Source of the DNA: Meghimatium bilineatum
Taxonomy: Eukaryota > Mollusca > Gastropoda > Stylommatophora > Philomycidae
Reading direction: 5' to 3'
Length of the DNA stretch: 64,000 nt
Assembly (NCBI GenBank): GCA_034231615.1
Contig: CM067309.1
Location: 23,679,965 to 23,743,964 of the forward strand
Positions 43,716 to 56,400 of the stretch are shown here, piece after piece. The notes beneath the pieces are model-generated. The model did not search any database. It had not been told where the DNA came from and worked only from the letters and a program-made list of their open reading frames with translations. Numbering within the stretch: the first letter of the stretch is position 1; each line of letters opens with the position of its first letter. Position numbers and translations under genes: made by a program.

Positions 43716-43982
43716 TGCTGGGGCCTGAGAGGGAAGCAAAGAAACACTATTTATCTTTCACTCATGTCATAAAGAGTATCTAAGGATGTTATGGAGTTAA
43801 GTTGGTAGTCTCATCCCATATAGGGACAATGTGACCCAAAGCCATGCTGAAGTCGGATGTGTCAGGCCAAAATGTGCAGATATCACAACAATTCTGTATA
43901 CCATGGCACAACACATACCGTTCTCCAGGCTACATCCTGCTAATGTGCAGGAGTTTGAGAAAAACAAGGAAGAATAAGATAT
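43706..43982 (+). mobile_element. SINE-A copy
   Basis: GAGAGGGAAGCAAAGAAACA ... TCATCCCATATAGGGACAAT ... ATCCTGCTAATGTGCAGGAG then GAAAAACAAGGAAGAATAAG. It inserted next to the L3 LINE end. Confidence 0.83.
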
Positions 43983-43984
43983 CA

Positions 43985-44440
43985 CAATGAATATTCAGCA
44001 CAATAATAATATGAACGCCTTTTAAATTTTTGTCAAGAGAATTGTGGAATTGGCATTTGGTTCGTGTGAGCCCATGGACAATTTGATCAGACTTTCTGCA
44101 TTGAGATTAAAGAAGCAGACATAACTGCTAAACTTTAAACCAGGATGTCACATATTCTGTTCTTTGGCCTACATTCTGTCAACTGTTAGGAGCAGAGATT
44201 GAACATAAAAGAAGAAATTAGTAGACAGATGAACACTCTTTTGTGGTAGAGATAGGAAATGCAAATTGTACCAAACACCTGATGGAGTCTTTGTTTACAC
44301 AAAGTACAAAATCCTGCTTATGTAAGCAGTGTTACCTTCTCTGGAGTACATCTGTTTTCTAATGTGTGTACTTTAGTTGGAGGTTAGCACAGTTAGCATA
44401 GGTATTTCAATTTTGTTTTTTATCTTTCTTATGGCTATTT
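43985..44440. other. Region upstream of innexin exon 1a
   Basis: It contains a decayed SINE-like piece at about 44135-44215 (TTTGGCCTACATTCTGTCAA). No TATA or initiator element can be supported. Confidence 0.35.
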
Positions 44441-44444
44441 TCAG

Positions 44445-47400
44445 TTGAAACTCTAGAAAGATATGGAGCGTTTGCTGACAGGTCTCCCAAATCTAAGAAT
44501 ACGAGAGAAGATTCGGGATGATGATTCTGTGGACCAGCTTCATCACTTTGTCACAGTGTATATGTTTGCGATCTTCTCATTAATGATTGGTGTGAAAGAG
44601 TATGTCGGTGCTCCACTTGATTGCTGGATTACTAACAACACATTTAAGCACTATCAGGATAATGCTAACTCTTTTTGTTGGGCCCACAAACTGTTTCGAT
44701 TTCCAAACAGAGCAGATTTGTCAAAGGTACTGTATCCAACACTTTTTATGCGTCTTTTGTCAAACCAGACTTCATAACTTTTCTTATTTCCTACAGGAAG
44801 TAAACAGTAGGTCACCATGGATATGATTGTAAAGGGCATTGGGGATCTGAAGCTCAGGGAAAACATCAGAGACGATGATACAGTTGACCAGCTTCACCAT
44901 TTTATTACAGTTTATGTTCTGGCAGCATTTGCTCTATTTGTTGGGTTTAAGGAATATACAGTGGGTCAACTGGATTGCTACTTTACCAACTTTACGATGA
45001 AGCAGTTTCAAGACCACGCAAATGCCTACTGCTGGACCCACAAGCTGTACAGATACCCCAATCCTAATAACCTCGCAGAGGTACATCATTAATCATTTCT
45101 GCAAAAGTTTGAAATATTTTCTCATTTCTAACCACTGGATGCGGGCTGTTTAATTTTATATTGCTAAAAAAATTTTGCTGACTGCTTTCTCTTGCCTTTT
45201 AAATTGTTTCTGATTAACAATAGCGAAATATTGCACAAACCTGACATTAGTAAAAAATGTAGTCATTGCGATTCAACATATCCATTATATTTTTCTGAAC
45301 AAATTAGCTAGGTGAATGAGAACAGACAAGTTTTTGGCAGGGCAGATCTTGTTCAGACTAGATGGCAATTATGCATAACAAATATTTAACATATTATATT
45401 TTTCTTGACAAATTATGTTAACAGAGGACGACAAGGTCCAGGTGAAATTATACATTCATACTTTGTTGAAAATTACAATTTAAAAATAGGTTATTAGTAA
45501 GTTGTTTAGAATGTTGTTTGCTCTGTACCTTTTAGAAGGCTGACATACATAGAGGTTACATTAGTCTGCAGAAGAAACATAGACAAAGAGGAAGGAATGG
45601 ACTATGATGTCAGGATAAAATTAATAAATTTAGAGGAATCTTTAGTGTAAGGAAGTTAATAAATGGAAATTAAAAAAATTAAATAGAAAACTAAGAAATC
45701 CCAATTGAAATTTTAAATCGGTGCTTTTGTATGCCCGTGAAACATGTAGTATGATAAAAGAGACATTAAAAAAAACTGCAAACTTTCAGCAATGAATTTC
45801 TGAGTTAGAATAGAAGGCTTGAAATGACCAGCAAGGAGGATCTTGAGCAATAACTAAAAGGACACAAGTAGAGATAGAACTAATGAAAGAGTGCTGAAAA
45901 TTGATAGGACTTAATTAAGAAGACCAATGGAAAGCATTGTAAGAATTGTGATTCACCTGTGTGTTACGGAAGCCCAAAAATTGAGCAAAGAATAGAGATA
46001 CTGTTACCTGCCAAGTAAGAGGATGACTAAGGAGGTTTTGGGGTGGAGTTGCATGTCCTATCCTATTGAGGGTCTAAGTGAATCAGGCCACGCTGAAGTA
46101 GGGTGTGTTAGGACAAAAAATGCAGATATTGCAACTAAGCTGTAAACCATGATATAACACAATCCGTTTATTGGGCTACATTCTTCTAATGGGCAGGAGT
46201 TTTAGAATGAACGAAGAAGAAGAATTCTTCTGAAATATGCAGGGAAAGAGAAACAGAGGAAGACCAAGAAATTCCAAGACCAAGACAATGGTCCTACATG
46301 ATTTCCAGCACAATGTACTTCTGAAAACAGAAATCTTGCCATTTTTATTTGCACCAATCGCCAGACACATCTGACTTTGGCCGTAGATGCAGATATAAAA
46401 AGTTTTGAGTTTAGAAACAAAAGCTGAAGGCAGGAGAATTTGTTAAAGACCTATTCTCTGCAGGGAGTGAAAGTTGAATAGACAGACATAAGACAGACTG
46501 CTTGTTGGTTTGTGTTATATATAAACATTTCTAATCTGTATTCTAACAGCGTAACCACACAAGTTTATTTTAAAATTTTATTTTGCTTTCTGTAAATTAT
46601 CTACAAACATATAGTTTCTGTATCAGTGCAACTAATATTTTGCTTGTATATATTCATATTTATTTGTACACACATGCAACTATTTACTCATATTTTGGCT
46701 GTACATATTAGGGCTGTTCAATATGTTCCTGAACCAAACTGTTTCTGAAAACCTGTTATATTTAGTTGATTCTATCTCCTTCAGAGTAGTCCCCTTGTGA
46801 ATGTATAGGCCTACACCTTTTCCAGTTCTTTAACTGAATGAAACACCTCATTTTTTTAGTCACATTATCTTGAATTCTCTTCAAAATCATCAAAAATCAA
46901 AATGGTGACCATTCATAGTTCTCTTAAGTTGCAGAAACAAGAAAAAAGTTTTTTTCCCTCAGTAGAGTGTTGGTGCTTCTGTTCCCCACCAGCAGCAGGA
47001 AGACCTGTGTCTCATGACACAGACCTCCAAATATCCACAGCTGAGGTAAAATTTGGCCAGTGTTCACCTATTGCTTAGTGAATAGGCTCTTGTACCTCCA
47101 CAATATTGCCCTCTTCTTAGTGAGTTCTTTCCTAGGTATAGTAGGATACGGTCATAGGATGGCACTGCATGCATATTTTTGCATCTGGGAGCATTCCTCG
47201 CAACTGTAACATGCATATTCCATCTTTATCGATTTGAAGGCAAGCTAAGCAAACTTATGGTAGCCATTTTATATCTAGGACTTAGCTGGCAGTCTTTGAT
47301 GTCACAAATTTTGGATCTGCGCAGATTTTATAAAAAGTGTGAATGTAAACCCGCTTACTGGGAAAGAACAGAAAAAATTACGCAGTGCAAGATCAGTAAG

Positions 47401-50400
47401 TGTGAAGGTTGCTGCAGCAATTGAGTGCTGTGTTTCATCAAAAATTAGTTCTTAGTGACAAACCTGTATGCAGGAGCATTACCATGATATTCTTTGTGAC
47501 AAGTCTTTTGCAGAATGTTGTCCTCACTGCCATTCAGTAAGCTGTCTGCAGCATCTTATTCAAAAGGTCTTTGATATACATATTGTCCATCACAGTCTTA
47601 GTCTGCCTCTTGTTCTCTTTGATATCCTGTGTCAATTGTTGTCTTGGTCTGCCTCTTGTTCTCTTTGATATATTGTGTCAATTGTTGTCTTGGTCTGCCT
47701 CTTGTTCTCTTTGATATCCTGTATCCATCACAGTCTTGTTCTGCCTCTTGTTCTCTTTGATATCCTGTATCCATCACAGTCTTAGTCTGCCTCATGTTCT
47801 CTTTGATATCCTGTATCCATCACAGTCTTGTTCTGCCTCTTGTTCTCTTTGATATCTTGTATCCATCACAGTCTTGTTCTGCCTCTTGTTCTCTTTGATA
47901 TCTTGTGTCAATTGTTGTCTTAGTCTGCCTCTTGTTCTCTTTGATATCTTGTGTCAATTGTTGTCTTAGTCTGCCTCTTGTTCTCTTTGATATCTTGTGT
48001 CAATTGTTGTCTTGGTCTGCCTCTTGTTCTCTTTGATATCCTGTATCCATCACAGTCTTAGTCTGCCTCTTGTTCTCTTTGATATCCTGTGTCAATTGTT
48101 GTCTTGGTCTGCCTCTTGTTCTCTTTGATATCCTGTATCCATCACAGTCTTGGTCTGCTTCTTGTTCTCTTTGATATCCTGTATCCATCACAGTCTTGGT
48201 CTGCCTCTTGTTCTCTTTGATATCTTGTGTCAATTGTTGTCTTAGTCTGCCTCTTGTTCTCTTTGATATCTTGTGTCAATTGTTGTCTTGGTCTGCCTCT
48301 TGTTCTCTTTGATATCCTGTATCCATCACAGTCTTAGTCTGCCTCTTGTTCTCTTTGATATCCTGTGTCAATTGTTGTCTTGGTCTGCCTCTTGTTCTCT
48401 TTGATATCCTGTATCCATCACAGTCTTGGTCTGCTTCTTGTTCTCTTTGATATCCTGTATCCATCAAAGTCTTGGTCTGCCTCTTGTTCTCTTTGATATC
48501 CTGTATCCATCACAGTCTTGGTCTGCCTCATGTTCTCTTTGATATCCTGTATCCATCACAGTCTTGGTCTGCCTCTTGTTCTCTTTGATATCCTGTATCC
48601 ATCATAGTCTTGGTCTCTTCTGTGAAACTGTTCCCTCCATGATTGTCTTAGTATACAATCCAATTGTTTAGGCTGTTTTGATTTATGGCATGTACCAAGT
48701 GATATTCTATTATCCTCAGCAATCACTTTAATGGTTGTACATCTGTCAGTGTCACATGTGCCTTGATCTCGTCGTGTGATGGATGGTTTCCCTTGACGGG
48801 ATTATCTTCAAATGATCTGCGTCCACTGTGAAGTGGGAATGCCACTCAAATAAGGGGAGAAAAGAATAACACACTTTACCTTCCATGCATGTCATAAGAG
48901 ATGACTAAAGGGGTTATGTGGTGAAGTTGACTGTCCCATTCCATATAGGGTAAAAGTGACTCAGAATTTATGTGGAAGTTGGATGTCGCAGCAAAGCTGT
49001 AAACAATGACACAACACATTCCATTCTCCAGACTACATCCTGATAATCTGCAGTAGTGTGAGAATGCCTATAGAAGAAGAAGTAGTGTTACCATATATGA
49101 ACCAATCATAATTAGTTATATATTCTCTGAAAATAACACGTTTGTTTTGTTGTTTATTTTTCAGCGATGCATGTGGTACTATCTTTTTATTTGCCACCTA
49201 TGGTGATCTGAATTATTTCTTAAACATTATTAATGTACAGCTTTCATTTTTATTTTGGGGTATTTTTCTTGAATTGACTTTGGGTGTTCTAATGACTTTA
49301 CATTGCTTGATTCTTGCATATTTTGTTGTTTTGATAACTTTGTGAGCTAGTTTGCATTTTTTCTAAAAATATACTTTGTTTATTGCAATTTTTTTATGTT
49401 TCTTCTTTTATGTTTGTTGCAATTTGTACATTTTTAATTTACAATTCTATTTGTATATTATTTGCTTTGCTTGTCTTAGATACATATTTAATTTGTATAA
49501 ATAGTTGATGTTGTAAATGTAAATTATATCCGCCCATATTTCACAAAATATCCATACCTGTCAATTTCTAAAAGAATCAATCTGTAATTCAACTTTAATA
49601 ATCCTTAATTCTGTAATTCAGCTCTAACAATCATGAATTCTGTATTTCAACTTTAATAATCCATAATTATGTATTTTGATACTAAATTGTGTACACAGAA
49701 CACTAGAGCAATAGTAAATATTAAAGGTTTACGGTACCATATCCTATTCAGAATGTAGCCATAAACCAAACATTTTTTGCTTTTAGTGATTTTGTAGGCA
49801 ATATAAATTCATTCAGTAGTTTGTCATTGCTTTATGAACAGTCTGGATATACTAATGCCTGTGGAGGGATTTGAACACGGTATGTTGCAGTCATGCTATG
49901 GTGCGGTATGTTATGTACATGCTGCCACAGAGTAGGGTAGGGGTTATAACAATGTGTTTTATGAAACATGAGCACATACAGACAACCTGCAGCAGTTGAC
50001 ATGTATCTTTAGTACAATCTGTCATATGACATATACTTTGTAGTGAAAAAAATGTAACTTGACTGCTAACATAAACAAATGTTATTTTAACTATCACTGA
50101 TAACATAAACAAATGTTATTTTAACTATCACTGATAACATAAACAAATGTTATTTTAACTGTCATTGCTAACATAAAATAATATTATTTTCACTATAACT
50201 GTTAACATGAACAAATGTTATTTTAACTATAATTGCTAGCATAAGCAAATGTTATTTTTTACTATAACTGCTAATATAAATAAATGTTATTTTAACTATT
50301 GTTGCTACATACACAAATGTTATTTTAACTGTAATTGTTAACATAACATTTAGTTTCTAAGAAGTGTGTATCATGTGATGTATTCTTTCCAGAATTTAGT

Positions 50401-53400
50401 CTTCCTTTTGAATCAAATCTCCTTAAATTCCTGCTGTCTCTTGCAAGCTGTCCCGCTTCCTCTAGTGACGTGTGTGTGCATTCCTGAATATCTCTTGCCC
50501 AATGATGAGTTGTCATTTTAATAAAAATTAAAATTCTCTGGACAGACAAGAAAACTAATGTAGAAGTTCTCTGAGATGCTGGAGTAAAATGACAAATTAT
50601 CCTAATTTGTCAAATTAAAAAAGCAGACAATCATGATTTTCAGGGCATCTGATGAGAAAAGCAAAATTTGAACATTTAGTAACCACCGGAAAGATAGGGT
50701 GAAAGAGACAGAAGAAGACAAAGAGATAAATTTATAGATGGGTTGTCACTGTGGCACACAAAAAAAGTCAACAACTGAACTTATGAACAACACAAGAGAC
50801 AGAGAGTTATGGGGAAGCATGGTCTCCTACTCCACTCGGCATGGCACTTGATTGATTGAATTAACATAAATAAAAGTTCTTTTTCAAGTAAGAAAAAAAT
50901 AACAATCAATTTTAAGTCACCCTTTAGCTTTAAAATGCTAAAATTAATGACCAGTACAATTTGACCTTTAGTTTGAAATTAAACACAAAAATTACTCGTT
51001 GTATTTGTAAAGATATTTTGAGACCATAACTAAAACTCATTTACATAATAACACACATTTAAAGAAATGTATGCAGAAACTGTTCAGAAACCAATCCTGA
51101 ATTTACTCTTTAATAAATCAGAGGCATTATTTGTTTTAAAAGATTTCATAGTGCTTTAGGGTACTTTCAGAAGATATTAAAGGGACAGTTTATTGTTGCT
51201 GTAACTAATGGTCTGTTTATTTTGATGGGGTGGGGAGTGTTTTCCAGAACTTTATTTAATCGTAAGTGAATTAAAATGGTTTGTCTGGAGGGCCACTAGT
51301 TAGACTTCCAGAAGTGTGGCATGCTGTCTAGTAGGAATTTGTTATTAAAGTTTTAGGGTTATAGACCTGGCTCGAAATCAGCACTTACAATATTTTTTAG
51401 TAGCACCATGTCTCAGCGGGTACAATATTTGAGTCTGCTGGGTAATTTAGTTGCTCAGGCCGTAGGTTGCCGACCCCTGCCATAGAGAGTCAAAGTGATC
51501 AAGTCATTCTGAAATCAAATGTGTCAGCAGAAAGGTGCAGATATCTCAGCTAAGCTGTACACTATGACACAATACATTATGTTCTCCGGGCAACATCCTG
51601 CTAATCTGCGGAAGTTTTAGAACAGAAGATGAAGAACTAAAGTAAACTAAATGCTTGGTTATAGTTGTTTGCTGTGAGTTAGTTTATAAACTAGCGATCT
51701 AGATACAATAACCTTGAGTGATGTTACTGTGTAGATTATACCCTTGTGAGTTAGACCAATGCCTTAGTAACCTTGAGTGATGTTACTGTGTAGGTTATAC
51801 TCTTGTGAGTTAGACTAATGTCTTAGTAACCCTGAGTAATGTTTCTGTGTAGATTTTAAAACAGGATATTCTGACCTCTGTCTTCAGGTGCCATACGAGT
51901 TAAGTCCCGTACATGGTGGACCAGCAAACTCAACTCTTCTAGAGAAAGAAGACTTGGGTGAAATTAATTTTTACCGCTGGATCACCGTGATATTTATCTG
52001 CCAGGTATGTTCATTTTTTAAAATCTTCTGGTAATAATATAATAATGTATTAATAATGTAATAATAGAAATATATATGTAATAACAACAAACAAGAAAGT
52101 GGGACATTAGAGATGTGGTTCTACATAAAAATGCTGAGAATACCATGGACTGCCAGAAAAACTAATATAGAGGTTTTGCATGAGTCAAATGTGAAATGGA
52201 CATTAATCAATAATATAAGAAAAAGACAATCTTCATTTTTTGACCACTTCACGAGACAGGGAGGTTTGGAGAACATAGTTACAGCAAGAAAAATTGAAGG
52301 AGACAGAGACAAAGGGAGAAAATATTTAACAGTTTGACAACCTGGCACGCCAGAGAAACAACAACAAAACTGGAGAGCCATGATCGCCTATGCCAGCTGA
52401 CATGGCACCTGATGATGATGATGTAATAGCAAATATGTATGTAATAACAGAAATTGACTAGACACTTTAGTACGTAATGTAAAATACAAGGTGGGTCTGC
52501 TTTACAATGAACGCACATACTATAGGGTATGGGTATGGAAAAAAAAATAACACTATACAAGACGATTTCAACCCTAAGGTCTTTTTCAAGAAAATATAAA
52601 ATAAACAGTAAAAAGAATGACAATATCACAAAGCATTTGATGGCCGACATCCGACATTAAACATTAGAGACGTCTAAGAAAATAATTCAGTATGTATACA
52701 CAAGTATTGTCATTGAGATATGCATTTAAAAAAAAATGGGGAATGAGAACGAAATAAAACATTCCAGAATACTTTGTTAAGAATCTTATTTTCTTTGTAG
52801 GTTATTGCTTGTACATATTAACAAATTGTACCACATGTTAAACAATCATATCACATATTAACAAATTGTACCACATGTTAAACAATCATATCACATATTA
52901 ACAAATTGTACCACATGTTAAACAATCATATCACATATTAACAAATTGTACCACATGTTAAACAATCATATCACATATTAACAAATTGTACCACATGTTA
53001 AACAATCATATCACATATTAACAAATTGTACCACATGTTAAACAATCATATCACATATTAACAAATTGTACCACATGTTAAACAATCATATCACATATTA
53101 ACAAATTGTACTACATGTTAAACAATCATATCACATATTAACAAATTGTACCACATGTTAACAATCATATCACATATTAACAAATTGTACCACATGTTAA
53201 ACAATCATATCACATATTAACAAATTGTACCACATATTAACAAATTGTACCACATGTTAACAATCATATCACAAGTTAACAAATTGTACCACATGTTAAC
53301 AATCATATCACAAGTTAACAAATTGTACCACATGTTAACAATCATATCACATATTAACAAATTGTACCACATGTTAAACAATCATATCACATATTAACAA

Positions 53401-56400
53401 ATTGTACCACATGTTAACAATCATATCACATATTAACAAATTGTACCACATGTTAACAATCATATCACATATTAACAAATTGTACCACATGTTAAACAAT
53501 CATATCACATATTAACAAATTGTACCACATGTTAACAATCATATCACATATTAACAAATTGTACCACATGTTAAACAATCATATCACATATTAACAAATT
53601 GTACCACATGTTAAACAATCATATCACATATTAACAAATTGTACCACATGTTAACAATCATATCACATATTAACAAATTGTACCACATATTAACAAATTG
53701 TACCACATGTTAACAATCATATCACATATTAACAAATTGTACCACATGTTAAACAATCATATCACATATTAACAAATTGTACCACATGTTAAACAATCAT
53801 ATCACATATTAACAAATTGTACCACATGTTAAACAATCATATCACATATTAACAAATTGTACCACATGTTAACAATCATATCACATATTAACAAATTGTA
53901 CTACATGTTAAACAATCATATCACATATTAACAAATTGTACCACATGTTAAACAATCATATCACATATTAACAAATTGTACCACATGTTAAACAATCATA
54001 TCACATATTAACAAATTGTACCACATGTTAACAATCATATCACATATTAACAAATTGTACCACATGTTAAACAATCATATCACATATTAACAAATTTTAT
54101 CACGTTTCAGGCGTTCATGTTTAAGTTACCAAATCTGATCTGGAAAGAATGTAACGAGTACTCTGGCACCCAGATTGAGAAAATGGTGACAATGATTGGT
54201 GACAGTTGCTTTGACTCTAGTGAGAAGAAAAACACAATATTTGGAAGTGTTGCCGAGTTCCTTGAAATCTGGTTAAAGATTAACCGTAAACCATTTTGGT
54301 TTATGAAAAGTCGGGTAGGACGGCAGACCAAAAAGGTGAGAATTCCAGATTTTTTTGTTGTAGCTTGTAAAATAATTTATATGAGACTTTGGGTGTAGAT
54401 TTGAAGTGTTAAAACACTTATATCTTGTTTTACCACAGCAGACAGATGTATCAGGTCACTGGTGCAAATAAAATGGTGACACAATGCTTTCCATTTTCTG
54501 GAATACATTCTGCTGAAAATCTAGTAGGTCTATTTGCTGGAAGAGAGATCTAGTGGGAGTGTGAGAATGAACGCTGAAGAAGAATCTTGATGGTATTTGA
54601 AAAATAATAATGCAGTAAATGGGATTTGAACCAGGTCTGTTGAGATGGCATCTACTCACCTCTCAATTTGAGTCAACACACTTTCCATCTTCGACCACAC
54701 TGCATTCCTAAAATAATATTTGATTTTAACCCTTTCACCACTATAAGATTTCCCCGTTGTCAGTCCCACATCACTAAGATAAGGGGCACAACTCCTCAAA
54801 ATTATCAATATGATGATGTTAAAAATGCATTTTCTTTCAAACTAATTCATCATATCACACTCAGACTTGGCAGATCAACAGAAAAATTAATAGTCTTTAA
54901 AGATCATATACCAAAGATAATTTAATACATATATATTTAAAAAAATAAACTTTCAAACTCAAAATAATGTGGAAACATGAGTTGTGGGGTCATATTGAGA
55001 CAAAAATATTGAGCTATATTCTCAAATCTCCTTTTTCTCAAACAGGTTGATATGCCAAAATGTTGAAACTGTCATCAGTACTCCAGAAACCTGCCATAAA
55101 CAGAATACACAGACCTGTCATAATATAAATATAAAAAAGACGTTTTATTTCAATGGCAGTTACAAATGTCCAGCACGTGTCTTCTTTCCTTGTTTGTTAT
55201 GTGCATTATGTTACATATAGATTTGTCAGATTGGCTGCAAATTAATAAACTCATCATTGACAATGATGCTAATGTATTAACGTATGGCAGTCTCATCAAG
55301 ATTATGTACAGACCTGACATTTTCTACAAAATATGCCAGAGTGTTGTAGTTTTTCAAGCAGAAGTTGAGAATTCACACTGTCACAATTAGTACCACATTT
55401 TTCCTTCTCTTTGTTGGAAACATTAGGCCTATCTAACAAGGAACTTCACTGTCACTTTCCACGTGATATTTGGTATGCAAATTACCTACATTGTGCATAT
55501 TTCCATCATAACTATGGCTTTCATGATCAGTGTACTTATGAACAATATCCTCCAATGTGAAAAAAATTGTGTCAAAGCTCCACCAATTTGAAAATTCGTA
55601 AAAAATCAGTCCGACATAATAATACTTCCATGATATAAATACGCAGAGAAAATGTTAACTGTGATCTACACAAAGGTCGCTGCTAGGTATTAACCCAGCG
55701 CAAAGTAAAAATTTAATATAGACTGCAACGAAAAAAGTAAAAGAAAAAGCACTTGGCTGAGATTGTATTTGTCTACCAGTAGAAGCAACGCATGGAATCT
55801 GTAAAGGAGATCTGGTTAATCAAGACTTCCAATGTGTATATTTTCTATGATGTGGACATCGAACATCACACAGACAACACACACTGCAGAGGTATTTAAA
55901 ATAATTAGGCCTACATTATCCAACATGGCATATTCTAACACTTTTTGCTGAGAAAACATAGCCCACACATGTAACTGTATGTTCTTCTCTACATCTCATG
56001 CATAGCTCTAGTGAATTTAATCTTCTTGCTTTGGAGATAGATTCATTAAGAAAACCAACAGAAAACATTGCCAGATGGCCATTGTTCAGAAAACCACAGA
56101 GAAATGGTAAAGGGGGGGGGGGTTGAGGGGTTGCCCACTGAATCTCTTGTAGCTGTAGAATGTTCTTACTAGATTTCCAGCAGGAGGTAGTCCAGGGAAT
56201 AGAAATGTTGATTGCCTCAGTTCTGTAAGAACATATACATTTTCAGATCGTATTTCATGTAATTCAGTGTGTTCTTCACAGATCTTGCAACACTGGATGT
56301 TGTGTATGGGAGCTAACACTGGCAACTACCTGTCCACCATGTACGTAGTGGTCAAGGCTCTTTTCCTCTTAAATCTCATTCTTCAGTTTGTCATTCTGAC

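Noticed and set aside
44727..44796. Ordinary intron joining exon 1a to exon 1b
   Set aside because: The join would duplicate TM1 and hits a TGA within ten codons.
47179..47424. Extra innexin or cysteine-rich exon
   Set aside because: No phase-compatible acceptor and donor, and exon 1 to exon 2 already gives a continuous loop 1.
52818..54095. CRISPR-like array
   Set aside because: Units abut without variable spacers; it is an intronic minisatellite.
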